A DNA stretch of 50,190 nt from the NCBI GenBank assembly GCA_013154335.1, contig JAADCQ010000014.1, positions 1-50,190 on the forward strand. Direction: 5' to 3'. The first letter of the stretch is position 1; every line of letters starts with the position of its first letter. The translations under genes and the position numbers were made by a program. This stretch comes from Methanopyri archaeon. Lineage in GTDB: Archaea > JAADCQ01 > Methanopyri > Methanopyrales > Methanopyraceae. This document shows, piece by piece, positions 1 to 8,390 of this stretch. The notes under the pieces are model-generated. The model saw nothing but the letters and a program-made list of their open reading frames with translations, searched no databases and was not told where the DNA came from.

Positions 1-359
1 CGGATCCTCTCGACTTCCCTGAGCTTGCCGTCGTACGGGGCCCTGTTGACGTGAACGTCCAGGGGAGACATGAACACGGAAACTCCGACGGGGTCGTCGA
101 TGTACGACATCATCTCCTCGTCCGTCATGGGTCCCACGTGCATGACTCTCCCGCCGGCCAGCCGGCCGTCCGCGGGGGAGACGGCGAGGCTGGGGTCTTC
201 CGGGGGTCTCCGATCGGGGTTCCTGTGGAAGAAGAGGAGGAACCCCACGGCGAGGGCGAAAGGGATCGAGGCGAGGGGTTCCAGGTATCCCACCGCTAAC
301 CCGATGGCGGCGGTAGGTAGCGTGGGTTTGTACCAACCCGGGGCCAGCACGGGTTTCAC
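1..359 (-). CDS. asd: Archaetidylserine decarboxylase proenzyme, N-terminal part (runs off the window)
   Basis: The GTG start overlaps the stop of the upstream methyltransferase gene as GTGA. About 119 codons are present and the C-terminus lies beyond base 1. A hydrophobic segment (residues 15-45) is followed by FFHRNPDR, then SPADGR near residue 63, and FMSPLDVHVNRAPYDG near residues 97-112; these are signatures of the phosphatidylserine decarboxylase family. The family is made as a proenzyme that self-cleaves to create a pyruvoyl group, but the cleavage site would be in the missing part. Archaeal members decarboxylate archaetidylserine to archaetidylethanolamine at the membrane. Translational coupling to a lipid-methyltransferase-like gene suggests the two act on the same polar lipids. 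Confidence 0.85.
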   Translation of the reverse strand, partial: MKPVLAPGWYKPTLPTAAIGLAVGYLEPLASIPFALAVGFLLFFHRNPDRRPPEDPSLAVSPADGRLAGGRVMHVGPMTDEEMMSYIDDPVGVSVFMSPLDVHVNRAPYDGKLREVERI

Positions 360-910
360 CCCTCGGGTTCGCAGACGAACACGTACCCGGGCACCACGTG
401 CACCCAGCGGAAGTACCGTTCGGCGATCGTGAAGGGGCTCTTATCCACTATCCTTCGGAAGAACCTGGGCCAGTGGGTGAGTTGGACCAGGGTTCCTGAA
501 GGCTTAAGAACCCGCCAGTACGACCGGAGGAGGCCGACGGGGTCCTCCACGGTGGTCACGGGTACCGTGGATAACACCGCGTCGAACTCGTCGGCGTCGA
601 AGACCTCGTGGAGCCTGGTGGCGTCCGCCCGTAGGAACTCTATCGAATCCTCGACGCCCTCCTCCTCGGCTCTCTTCCTCGCCAACCTCAGCATCTCGGG
701 GTCGACGTCGATGGCCACCACCTCGCAGCCCATCTTGGCCGCCTCGATGGCCACGACCCCGTTCCCCGTCCCCGCGTCCAGGACCCTGTCTCCCCTGCCC
801 GCACCCGACACCTGCACCATGAACCTTGCCGTCCTGGGGGAGGTCGGGGCCGGTGCTCCGACTCTCAGCGGTTCCTTGATGGCCTTCTTGATGAAGCCGA
901 CGACGCTCAT
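356..910 (-). CDS. Class I SAM-dependent methyltransferase, phospholipid N-methyltransferase-like
   Basis: 184 aa from an ATG. Residues 1-35 form a short basic leader, followed by motif I (VLDAGTGNGVVAIEA, about 43-57), motif II acidic VVAIDVDPEM, and the late strand LKPSGTLVQLTHWP. The C-terminal part (RFFRRIVDKSPF, then a Trp/Tyr-rich tail) resembles PmtA-type phosphatidylethanolamine methyltransferases, although the similarity is only by eye. It is the first gene of a pair, with a 4-base overlap into archaetidylserine decarboxylase, so methylation of archaetidylethanolamine is the natural guess. It could instead be a general Rossmann methyltransferase with another substrate. It is divergent from the GTPase gene with only 23 bases between starts. 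Confidence 0.75.
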   Translation of the reverse strand: MSVVGFIKKAIKEPLRVGAPAPTSPRTARFMVQVSGAGRGDRVLDAGTGNGVVAIEAAKMGCEVVAIDVDPEMLRLARKRAEEEGVEDSIEFLRADATRLHEVFDADEFDAVLSTVPVTTVEDPVGLLRSYWRVLKPSGTLVQLTHWPRFFRRIVDKSPFTIAERYFRWVHVVPGYVFVCEPEG

Positions 911-933
911 CCGCCCACCCCAGGGGTGCTACG

Positions 934-1551
934 TTGTCGATACTGGAGAAGCTGATGGGGCTGTTCAGGTCCGGGCCGAAGGAGGTGGATATCGGTGTTT
1001 ACGGTGCCCCCAACGTGGGTAAGACGACGTTAGCGAACAGGATGGCGAGGGACTGGGAAGCCAAGGAGTTCGGCAGGGTCTCGAGGGTTCCTCACGAGAC
1101 CAGGAAGCCGGTGAGGAGAGAAGTTGAGATATCGATCGGCTCCAAGAGCGTAAGATTCAACATAGTCGATACCCCGGGTATAACCACTAAAGTGGATTAT
1201 AGGAAGTTTCTGGAATATGGGTTAAGTGTTGAGGAAGCGAAAAGAAGGGCTAAAGAAGCGACGAGAGGGGTGGTAGAAGCCATCAAGATGCTGAAGAAAA
1301 TACAGGGAGCACTGGTGGTAGTGGACTCGACCAGGGACCCCTACGATCAAGTTAACATAACGCTTATAGGCAATCTGGAAGCCAACGACGTGCCCTTCAT
1401 AGTCGTTGCGAACAAGATCGACCTACCCGAGGCGGATCCCGAAGCCGTCCGCGACGCTTTCTCCGATTACACGGTCGTGCCCGTGTCCGCCAAGACAGGT
1501 CGGAACATGAACAAGCTATATGAAGCGATGGTCAGGGAGTTCGCCCGTTGA
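934..1551 (+). CDS. Era-like small GTPase (OapA-type)
   Basis: 205 aa from TTG, preceded by AGGGGTG. The G motifs are G1 GAPNVGKTT (residues 24-32), G3 DTPG, G4 NKID and G5 VSAK near the C-terminus. There is no KH domain, so this is a bare Era-like G domain. It heads a tightly spaced run (4-base overlap, then 5- and 4-base gaps) with a DUF2073 protein and a zinc-ribbon protein; this trio is a conserved euryarchaeal neighbourhood annotated in some databases as OapA/B/C. The molecular role is unknown. Confidence 0.85.
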   Translation: MSILEKLMGLFRSGPKEVDIGVYGAPNVGKTTLANRMARDWEAKEFGRVSRVPHETRKPVRREVEISIGSKSVRFNIVDTPGITTKVDYRKFLEYGLSVEEAKRRAKEATRGVVEAIKMLKKIQGALVVVDSTRDPYDQVNITLIGNLEANDVPFIVVANKIDLPEADPEAVRDAFSDYTVVPVSAKTGRNMNKLYEAMVREFAR

Positions 1552-1901
1552 GCGGGATAAAATTCGAGGTGATGGCCCGCTCCGCCCTGGAGAGGATGTC
1601 GGAGGACGAGGTCGTCGAGTACGTGATCCGGCGGGCCAAGGAGGGATCCGTCGTCGTGTTCGAGGGGCAATTATCGCCTCAAGTACTCACGAAGATAATA
1701 GAAGAAGCCATGAAAAACGTGGATCTTGAGGAATTCAAAGGAGTGGATATACACGTTGTTCCACCGAAAACAGCGGGTGGGGGTATCATAAAGAAAATAT
1801 TCGGTAGGAAGTTCGATACAGGCATAACAGTGATATCACCAGCAGGGGCGTTGAAGGATCTTAAAAAGGGCGAGGATTATATATCATTAAAGTTGGGGTA
1901 G
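1548..1901 (+). CDS. DUF2073 (OapB-like) protein
   Basis: 117 aa. The TTG start overlaps the GTPase stop as TTGA, so translation is probably coupled. The sequence has a helical N-terminal half (VEYVIRRAKEGSVVVFEGQL), a Gly-rich hinge (TAGGG near residue 80) and a basic stretch IIKKIFGRKF. This matches what I recall of DUF2073, an archaeal family always found beside the Era-like GTPase. GC content falls markedly from the middle of this gene onward. Confidence 0.7.
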   Translation: MSGIKFEVMARSALERMSEDEVVEYVIRRAKEGSVVVFEGQLSPQVLTKIIEEAMKNVDLEEFKGVDIHVVPPKTAGGGIIKKIFGRKFDTGITVISPAGALKDLKKGEDYISLKLG

Positions 1902-1906
1902 AGGTC

Positions 1907-2194
1907 GTGCCCCATAGATGTCTAAGGTGCGGAACGCTGATAGAGTCAAAGGATGACAGTTTAATAAAGGAAGGATGTCCCAGGTGCGGAAGTAGGCTGT
2001 TTATTTACGAGCCCGAACGACGGAGGTCCCGTTCGGAAGATTTCGAATTTGTCGATATAAGGGTCGAAAGAGATGGTGTTTACAGTATTGATTTAGAGAG
2101 TATAACCGATGATGACAATGTTATCGTTGTTTACAAAGATGGTGTTTATCATATACTCTTGTTAAACGAAGAACAACGACCTGACGGGGAGTAA
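1907..2194 (+). CDS. Zinc-ribbon protein (OapC/DUF2072-like)
   Basis: 95 aa from GTG. The N-terminal zinc ribbon has two CxxC knuckles: CLRCG (about residues 5-9) and CPRCG (about 25-29). An Arg/Ser linker follows, then an acidic, beta-rich tail (VYKDGVYHILL). Third in the GTPase-DUF2073-zinc-ribbon run, 5 bases after the previous stop. Probably a nucleic-acid or protein-binding partner of the GTPase (inference). Confidence 0.75.
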   Translation: MPHRCLRCGTLIESKDDSLIKEGCPRCGSRLFIYEPERRRSRSEDFEFVDIRVERDGVYSIDLESITDDDNVIVVYKDGVYHILLLNEEQRPDGE

Positions 2195-2198
2195 AACA

Positions 2199-2834
2199 GT
2201 GGACCCGGAACTCAAAGTAAAACTACTACGGGCCGCGGCGGTCAGGTACGACGAGGAGGAGCCTAACACTTACTGCCTTATAGTATGTAATCCCGATAAC
2301 AGACATGATATCCTATACGAAATAATGAGGCTACATAAGTTCGATATCATAGATGACAAAATATTCGAAACAAGGTATAGTCTAGTGGTTTGGAGGTATG
2401 CAGTAATACTCATAAAAGCAACTTCCGATACCGCTACTATAATCAAGAAAATAGCGTCTGACAGGGATGGGCTGACGTTAATATTCAAGGATGACGATGG
2501 GGATTTCGTTTTAGCTGGGCCTGAAAGTGTCATTAAACGAATCCTTAGTGAGGCTAAAGTTAACGTGTGCGATGTTAATATAGTTAAGATGGTAAAGGAT
2601 ATAGTATTCGTGGAATCCTACACTGTTTTGTTCAAGATACTACCGAGACAATTGAGGCACTTATTGAATATACTGGTTGGAATAGAGGAAGATCTATTTA
2701 GTCTTATGGTTGTTGATACCAGTAATTCTGAAGACTTTAAAAAATATCTCGAAAACTCCGAATACTCGGTGTATTGGAAGGAATTAACCGAGTTGAGAAA
2801 AGGGAACTCGAAGCCGACTAGTGGGAACAAATAG
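2199..2834 (+). CDS. Uncharacterised AT-rich protein upstream of mreB
   Basis: 211 aa from GTG, 4 bases after the zinc-ribbon gene. No family was recognised. It has alternating short hydrophobic strands and helices with no membrane segment, no signal peptide and no nucleotide-binding motif. Base composition is clearly lower in GC than the flanking genes, with many AT-ending codons, which could mean transfer or relaxed constraint. Lying between the OapC-like gene and mreB on the same strand, it is probably co-transcribed with both. Confidence 0.7.
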   Translation: MDPELKVKLLRAAAVRYDEEEPNTYCLIVCNPDNRHDILYEIMRLHKFDIIDDKIFETRYSLVVWRYAVILIKATSDTATIIKKIASDRDGLTLIFKDDDGDFVLAGPESVIKRILSEAKVNVCDVNIVKMVKDIVFVESYTVLFKILPRQLRHLLNILVGIEEDLFSLMVVDTSNSEDFKKYLENSEYSVYWKELTELRKGNSKPTSGNK

Positions 2835-2846
2835 GGGTGTTTTTGA

Positions 2847-4007
2847 ATGCCGTTGAAAATATTCGGTAGGAAAAAGAAAGAGAAGGAGGAGGATAAAAAC
2901 ATGGCGGAAGAGGAGGAAAGGGAGGAAGAAAGGGAGGAAGAACACGAGATCGAGCCCGAGGAGATATCGATCGAGTTCACCGAGAACTCCCTGGGTATCG
3001 ACTTGGGTACCATGAACACCGTCGTGGCCAGACCCATGGAAGAGGAGTTCAAGATAAAGCAGTTCCCCTCCGTCGTAGCCGTCAAGAAGGGCACCAACAA
3101 GGTCCTGGCCATAGGAGAAGAAGCCAGGAAGATGTTGGGTAGAACCCCCGAGGACATCATCGCCGTCAGACCCCTAAGACACGGGGTGATAGAGTCCGTC
3201 GAATACGCCAAGTTCATCGTGCAGCACGCGATCGAGGTCGGTTCGGATAACGATCCCTCTTCGATAGAGAGGGTCGCCGTGGGCGTTCCGGGCGACGCGA
3301 CGGAGGTAGAACGGGAGGCCATCAAGGAGGCCACCGCCGAGGTCGGGATATCCAAGGACAACGTGATAGTCATCAACGAGGCCCTCGCCGCGGCCATAGG
3401 ATCCGGTCTCCCGATAGCCGAGCCGGACGGTACCATGATAGTCGACGCGGGCGCGGGTTCCACCGACGTGGCCGTGATATCGTTGGGAGGTATAACGGAC
3501 CAGGAGACCATGAGGATAGGCGGTGACGACATCGACAGGAACATCGTCGAGCTAGTCGAAGAGGAGTACAACGTGAGGATAGGCATCCACGAGGCGGAAA
3601 AGGCCAAGATAGAGGTCGGTATGGTGTTCACGGAGACCGAGGATATCGAGGTGAAGGAGATCGAGGTGATAGGCAAGGACATGACCACGAACAAGCCCAA
3701 GCAGATAACGATAGATTCGGAGCTCGTCGCGAGGGCGGCCGAGCCCGTCGTCCAGGACATCGTGAGGGCCATCAACAGGATACTGGACAGGATACCGTCG
3801 GAACTCGTCTCCGGTATCTACGAGAACACGGTCCTCGTCGGAGGAACATCCATGATGAGGGGCTTCAGGGCGAGAATAGAGGAGGAGACCGACATCCCGG
3901 CGAGGCTCGCCGACGACCCGTTGACCGTGGTCGCTAAGGGAGCCGCGATAGTGGCGGCCGAGCCGAGGACGCTGGAACCCGAGGTCAGGCTGAGGGCCCT
4001 GAGGTGA
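2847..4007 (+). CDS. mreB: MreB-like actin-family ATPase
   Basis: 386 aa from ATG with GGGGTG upstream. The actin fold begins near residue 50: phosphate-1 LGIDLGTMNTVVA, then FPSVVAVKKGTNKVLAIGEEA and RPLRHGVI, phosphate-2 VDAGAGSTDVAVI, and adenosine motif VLVGGTSMMRG. These are classic MreB blocks. It carries an unusual leader of about 45 residues: a basic amphipathic start (MPLKIFGRKKK) followed by almost pure Glu/Arg/Lys. An internal ATG at 2901 would remove the basic part. MreB polymerises beneath the membrane in bacteria; archaeal homologues are known in pseudomurein-walled methanogens. The downstream PHP gene overlaps the stop. Confidence 0.9.
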   Translation: MPLKIFGRKKKEKEEDKNMAEEEEREEEREEEHEIEPEEISIEFTENSLGIDLGTMNTVVARPMEEEFKIKQFPSVVAVKKGTNKVLAIGEEARKMLGRTPEDIIAVRPLRHGVIESVEYAKFIVQHAIEVGSDNDPSSIERVAVGVPGDATEVEREAIKEATAEVGISKDNVIVINEALAAAIGSGLPIAEPDGTMIVDAGAGSTDVAVISLGGITDQETMRIGGDDIDRNIVELVEEEYNVRIGIHEAEKAKIEVGMVFTETEDIEVKEIEVIGKDMTTNKPKQITIDSELVARAAEPVVQDIVRAINRILDRIPSELVSGIYENTVLVGGTSMMRGFRARIEEETDIPARLADDPLTVVAKGAAIVAAEPRTLEPEVRLRALR

Positions 4008-4720
4008 TGAGGAGGTTCTCTTACGACCTGCACACCCACTCCGTGTACTCCGACGGTACGGGAACCCCCATGGAGAACGTCATGGCGGCCGAGGAGAAAG
4101 GACTGGAACTCGTGGCCATCACGGACCACGGGCCCGCTTCACCCGAGGGTCTCACCGAAGGGTCGTTCAGGAGGCTTCTCGCGGAGGTGAGGGAAGCCGA
4201 GAGGATGTGCTCGGTAAGGGCGCTGGCGGGTGTCGAAGCCAACATAGTATCGCCGGACGGCGGCCTCGACGTCACCCCAGCCATGCTCGAGGAAGCGGAC
4301 GTCGTACTGGCAGGTGTTCACCACCCCCATCTGATCGCGCCCGGAGCGGCCTCCGTGGAGGAGTTGAAAGCCGCCGTGGTGAGGGCCACCATCGAGTGCA
4401 TGGAATCCGGAGAGGCCGACGTGATAGCCCATCCCGTGTGGATACTGGAGGAGTTGAGGTGTCACGTCACCGTCGAAGAGGCCCGGGAGATCGCCGAAAC
4501 CGCGGCCGACACCGGGACCGCGCTCGAGTTGAACGTACGCCACCTCCCCCGTGACTTCACCCTGTACCAAATCGCGGTCCAGGTGGGAGCCCCCATCACA
4601 GTGGGAAGTGACGCTCACTCACCCTGGGAAGTGGGCGAGTTCAAACCCGTCAGCAAGGTGTTGCGACGTGTCGGGCTCACGCCGGAGGACGTCGATCCGA
4701 GGGCGTTGGGTCTGATTTGA
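4004..4720 (+). CDS. PHP-domain phosphoesterase
   Basis: 238 aa; starts at GTG 4004 (or ATG 4007), overlapping the mreB stop. PHP metal-binding motifs are in order: DLHTHSVYSDGT (residues 8-19), ITDHG (about 41), HHPH (about 107), AHPVW (about 145) and SDAH (about 204). Together they give the trinuclear metal site of this fold. Closest in style to YcdX/histidinol-phosphatase-like PHP proteins; substrate not predictable. Co-transcribed with mreB and a methyltransferase. Confidence 0.85.
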   Translation: MMRRFSYDLHTHSVYSDGTGTPMENVMAAEEKGLELVAITDHGPASPEGLTEGSFRRLLAEVREAERMCSVRALAGVEANIVSPDGGLDVTPAMLEEADVVLAGVHHPHLIAPGAASVEELKAAVVRATIECMESGEADVIAHPVWILEELRCHVTVEEAREIAETAADTGTALELNVRHLPRDFTLYQIAVQVGAPITVGSDAHSPWEVGEFKPVSKVLRRVGLTPEDVDPRALGLI

Positions 4721-5865
4721 GGACCCTCGTGTTGAACTGGAACGATATCAAGGAAGTCCTATCGGAAAACCCGAGACCGGAGGACATCCTATCGGAACTA
4801 GACTCCAAAGAGGCGGCCGTGGCCCTCTCGTACGTCGGTGTAGAAAACCCCATCGACGAACTGAAGATGTCACCTCGACACTCGGTGGACCCCCTCTGCG
4901 TGGCACTGGTCGAAATACACCGTAAGGTCGCCGGGAAGGTATTCGAGTGGAAACCGTTGGCGTGCCCCGACGTGAAGGCCGCTTCCGAATTCACCAGGGA
5001 ACCGGTCGCCCTGGCCAAGGCCGAGTTCTTAAGCGACAGGGCGGGGGGAAAGTCCGCCCTCGACATGTGCGCGGGGATCGGGGCGGACACCCTAGCGCTA
5101 TCGCGTTTCTACGGAGAGGTCACGGCCGTCGAGAAGGATCCCGCCAGATCCCGTGCCGTATCCATCAACACCGAAATGCACTCCGAGGGACGCGTCGACG
5201 TGGTCGAGGGGAACGCTCTCGGTGTCGACGTCTCCGCGTACGACGTCGTGCACGCCGATCCGTCTCGAGGTCGTGCCAAGGATCCGGAACGCACCGAGCC
5301 ACCTGTGCCGGAGATCTTGAACGCGATAGGGGACGTCCCCTACCTGGTAGAGGTCCCCCACGCCGTGGACGTCCGTGAGGGGATGGCGGTGTTCTCTCAT
5401 TCCGGCGGCGTCAAGGCCGTGTGCGTCACGAACGTTACCGATGGCGTTGTGGCCACGGTCGTCGACACCGGATTCGAGATCGAAGGACCTCCCCGATGTC
5501 CACGTGGTGGTGTGAGGGACGTCAGAGAGGTGGGTTGGATACTGGAGCAGGATCCCGCCGTCAGGAAGTCCAAGTTATCATGGCTGTTGGCCCGCGAGTT
5601 GGGCGTTCGACCCACGGTGTCCGATGGGGTAGAGACTGTGATGTGGGCGCCCTCGGGGGAAGAAGTCCCGAAGGATCATCCGGCCTTGGTCAGGGTGGTT
5701 AAGGCGTGGGAAAAAGGTGAAGGCCCCCCTTCCGTGATATCCGTTGGTGTTAAAATCGGGAGGGATCAGATCCGGACACTGAGGAGGAGGTACGGCGTGT
5801 ACGACGTCGTTTACGTGACCCCTTCGGGGGTCGTACCGGGCAGGTTGGTGGGAGGAAGGGGGTGA
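4717..5865 (+). CDS. SAM-dependent methyltransferase, THUMP-like type (probable RNA methyltransferase)
   Basis: 382 aa; TTG overlaps the PHP stop as TTGA. The central Rossmann domain has ALDMCAGIGADTLALSRF (about 109-126), acidic AVEKDP (about 138) and a DPSRGR motif (about 188), which fits the DPARR-type motif of THUMP-like methyltransferases. The N-terminal third is helical. The C-terminal 90 residues end in a small beta-rich domain with GVKIGRDQIRTLRRRYG. Function as an RNA-modifying enzyme is inference from family resemblance. Confidence 0.75.
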   Translation: MRTLVLNWNDIKEVLSENPRPEDILSELDSKEAAVALSYVGVENPIDELKMSPRHSVDPLCVALVEIHRKVAGKVFEWKPLACPDVKAASEFTREPVALAKAEFLSDRAGGKSALDMCAGIGADTLALSRFYGEVTAVEKDPARSRAVSINTEMHSEGRVDVVEGNALGVDVSAYDVVHADPSRGRAKDPERTEPPVPEILNAIGDVPYLVEVPHAVDVREGMAVFSHSGGVKAVCVTNVTDGVVATVVDTGFEIEGPPRCPRGGVRDVREVGWILEQDPAVRKSKLSWLLARELGVRPTVSDGVETVMWAPSGEEVPKDHPALVRVVKAWEKGEGPPSVISVGVKIGRDQIRTLRRRYGVYDVVYVTPSGVVPGRLVGGRG

Positions 5866-5871
5866 ACGCCC

Positions 5872-6882
5872 TTGGGCGTGATATCCGCCGCTTTAGCATC
5901 TCACTTGGCCTCCAACGCCGCGGCCGGGACGGGTGCCCTGGTCCTAGCCCTGGGATCCTTGGGTCTGGCGGTCATCACCAAGCCTTTCAGCGGTAAGACG
6001 GCCCTCACACTCAGGACTTTGGCCCTCCTCGGGTTCATGACGGGACTGACCGCTTTCGTGGTGACGCTGGTTACGGGGAGCGCGATCGTCGGTCTCCTGT
6101 TAGGACTCGGGTCCGCGGCCATCCAGTTGGTCTTCGCGGACAAACTGGTGTTGTGGTCCGTGGGGGCGGTGCCGGCCGAGGAGTTCGTGTCTTTCAGACC
6201 GGACCTGGCCGAGAAGGTCGAAACGGCCTGGTACATAGCCCACGAGTTGGCCGGGAGGGCAGGAGTCGGCGAACCCAGGCTCGTGGTGGTTCCCGAGGAT
6301 GGGTCTCCGTTCGGGTCCGTCCCCAACGCGTTCGCGACCGGGAGGAGGTCTAAGCCCGTGGTCGGGGTCACGGAGGCGCTGTTGAAGACCCTCGACGACC
6401 GGGAGTTGATGGGGGTTCTGAGCCACGAGATCGCGCACGTGAAGAACAGGGACGTGATCGTGGCCACCGTAGCGGCAGGTATGGGGGCGGCCTTGGGTTA
6501 CGCTTTGGACCCGTTCCTGAACTCGATGTTCGGGGACACGGACGAGGAGGATCTGCTGATACTGATGCTGGCCTCGTTGGTGGCCTCCTTGGTCGCCATG
6601 GCGGTGACGGCGGCGATAAGCAGGGCGAGGGAATACCTGGCGGACGAGACCGGGGCCAAGCTGTGCGGGGACCCCCTCGCGTTGGCGTCCGCGTTGGAGA
6701 AGATCGAGGAGATCGCCTCCAAGGGGTTGAAGCCCTCGGGCACGTCCGAGCTCTCCACCGCGCACCTGTGGATAGTGAACCCGTTCAAGGGGTTCCTGGT
6801 GAGATTGTTCAGCACTCACCCTCCGACCGAGAAGAGGATCGAACGGCTGATGAGGCTGGCTAGGGAGTTAGGAGGCGCCTGA
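5872..6882 (+). CDS. htpX: HtpX-family membrane metalloprotease (M48)
   Basis: 336 aa from TTG after GGAGGAAGGGGGTG. Two N-terminal membrane helices (about residues 20-90), then zinc motif HEIAH at 185-189 and a second hydrophobic pair (about 195-250). The third ligand Glu is in SRAREYLADE (about 255), and the conserved STHPPTEKRI is near the C-terminus. HtpX degrades misfolded membrane proteins. Its end runs 23 bases into the convergent HELAH protein gene. Confidence 0.92.
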   Translation: MGVISAALASHLASNAAAGTGALVLALGSLGLAVITKPFSGKTALTLRTLALLGFMTGLTAFVVTLVTGSAIVGLLLGLGSAAIQLVFADKLVLWSVGAVPAEEFVSFRPDLAEKVETAWYIAHELAGRAGVGEPRLVVVPEDGSPFGSVPNAFATGRRSKPVVGVTEALLKTLDDRELMGVLSHEIAHVKNRDVIVATVAAGMGAALGYALDPFLNSMFGDTDEEDLLILMLASLVASLVAMAVTAAISRAREYLADETGAKLCGDPLALASALEKIEEIASKGLKPSGTSELSTAHLWIVNPFKGFLVRLFSTHPPTEKRIERLMRLARELGGA

Positions 6883-7489
6883 CGACGGATTTAGCCTTGA
6901 GCAGGTACTCCCGTAGGGCCATGGGATCCAGCGGGTCGGTTTTTCGGGCTTCCCTTACCAACTCCTTCTTCGCCGATTCAACCTCGGGGTAGAGGGCTCC
7001 GATCGTGGGGACGTCCAGTCTAGATCCTATCCTCTCGGCGGCTATGCGTAGCGGTTCCAGCACGAGGGACCTTTCTAGGTCTTGTATCAGGTTCCTCACG
7101 GGATGTGGGTCTACGAGGACCTTCTCACCGATCCTCAATCTCTTGACGGCTATGTCCGGGGCTTCCCTGAGGACTAGTTCTTCCGCGTAGATCTCCAACG
7201 GTAGCGACAAAGCCCGGAGTCGGAGGGCCTCCCTGGGGGGAGGAACGACCTCGAAGTGCTTCACGTGTGCCAACTCGTGCGCGAGCGTGGCCTTCACGTC
7301 CGTTATGCTCCCGGTGGGGGATAGCGTTACCGAGGCCGTGTCCCCTTCCAGCACGAGCTTCGGAGGACCCGGTGCGCCTCTCACGGCGAGGAACGTGACG
7401 TCGTCGGGTTTGAGGCCCGGTGGGATCTCGCCGTAGGCTTCCATCACGACGTGGGCGTGGTACCTGGGGTACAGGAGAAGGACTTTCAT
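6860..7489 (-). CDS. Putative zinc-dependent protease-like protein (HELAH motif)
   Basis: 209 aa. HELAH at residues 71-75 sits at the end of a helix ([17 protein letters not shown]), typical of zincin metalloproteases. A possible third ligand is Glu in [11 protein letters not shown] about 25 residues later. No membrane segment or signal peptide, so probably cytoplasmic. The ATG start overlaps the hisF stop as ATGA, suggesting co-transcription. Catalytic activity is unproven, and the specific family was not identified. Confidence 0.75.
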   Translation of the reverse strand: MKVLLLYPRYHAHVVMEAYGEIPPGLKPDDVTFLAVRGAPGPPKLVLEGDTASVTLSPTGSITDVKATLAHELAHVKHFEVVPPPREALRLRALSLPLEIYAEELVLREAPDIAVKRLRIGEKVLVDPHPVRNLIQDLERSLVLEPLRIAAERIGSRLDVPTIGALYPEVESAKKELVREARKTDPLDPMALREYLLKAKSVVRRLLTP

Positions 7490-8313
7490 AGCCTTACCCT
7501 TACGCCTCGGTCGGCCAGGTACTTCTTTACCTCGATTATATCGTATTCATCGTAGTGGAATATGGAGGCGGCGAGGGCGGCGTCGGCCCCCACCTCGAAC
7601 ACCTCCAGCATGTGCCTCGGGTGACCGCAACCCCCCGAGGCTATCACCGGTATGTTGACAGCGTCGCACACGGCCCCCGTCAGGGTTAGATCGTAACCCT
7701 CGCAGGTCCCGTCCGCGTCGATGCTCGTCAGTAGGATCTCGCCCGCCCCGAGTTCCTCCACCCGCTTCGCCCACGTGATAGCGTCCAAATCGACCGGGTC
7801 TCTACCTCCCCTCACGTACACACGGAACCAGAACTCCCGACCGTCCTCCTCGAACACGTGATCGGCCAGGTGCTCGTTCTCGGGTGTCAGGGGTTCCCTT
7901 TTGGCGTCGATGGCCACGACCACGCACTGCGACCCGAACACGTCGGCGGCCTCGGAGACGAGCTCCGGGTTCTCGACGGCCGCCGTGTTCACGGAGACCT
8001 TGTCGGCGCCGGCCGTGAGGGCCTCCCTGAAGTCCTCGACGCTGGAGATACCGCCTCCCACGGTCATCGGGATGAACACGGTCTCGGCGGCCCTTCTCAC
8101 CACGTCCACCATCAGTTTCCTGCCCTCCGGGGAGGCCGATATGTCGAGGAACACTATCTCGTCGGCCCCGCGCCTGTAGTAGTGGTCGGCCAGCTCCGCG
8201 GGGTCGCCCGCGTCCCTGAGGCCTCGGAACTTCACGCCCTTGACCACGCGTCCGTCCTTGACGTCGAGGCACGGGATGATGCGCTTGGCTAGGGGCAAGG
8301 TCTCCGCCCTCAC
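7486..8313 (-). CDS. hisF: Imidazole glycerol phosphate synthase cyclase subunit HisF
   Basis: 275 aa from GTG. (beta/alpha)8 barrel with [20 protein letters not shown] (catalytic Asp at residue 17), phosphate-binding MTVGGGI, second catalytic Asp in [18 protein letters not shown], and the final ASGGCGHP and AASIFHY. HisF takes ammonia from HisH and makes imidazole glycerol phosphate plus AICAR in histidine synthesis. Length is about 20 residues above typical, partly from the insert [13 protein letters not shown]. No other his gene is adjacent. Confidence 0.95.
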   Translation of the reverse strand: MRAETLPLAKRIIPCLDVKDGRVVKGVKFRGLRDAGDPAELADHYYRRGADEIVFLDISASPEGRKLMVDVVRRAAETVFIPMTVGGGISSVEDFREALTAGADKVSVNTAAVENPELVSEAADVFGSQCVVVAIDAKREPLTPENEHLADHVFEEDGREFWFRVYVRGGRDPVDLDAITWAKRVEELGAGEILLTSIDADGTCEGYDLTLTGAVCDAVNIPVIASGGCGHPRHMLEVFEVGADAALAASIFHYDEYDIIEVKKYLADRGVRVRL

Positions 8314-8390
8314 CCCGGTTCCTCGTCACGGCCTCGGGGCTCCGCGTGGGGTAGCGTCGTCATCGACCGGAGTTGAGGGAGGAGGGGGCG

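Noticed and set aside
2618-3775. 385-aa Ser-rich frame opposite mreB
   Set aside because: Antisense shadow of MreB; low-complexity Ser/Leu/Thr and no plausible start signal.
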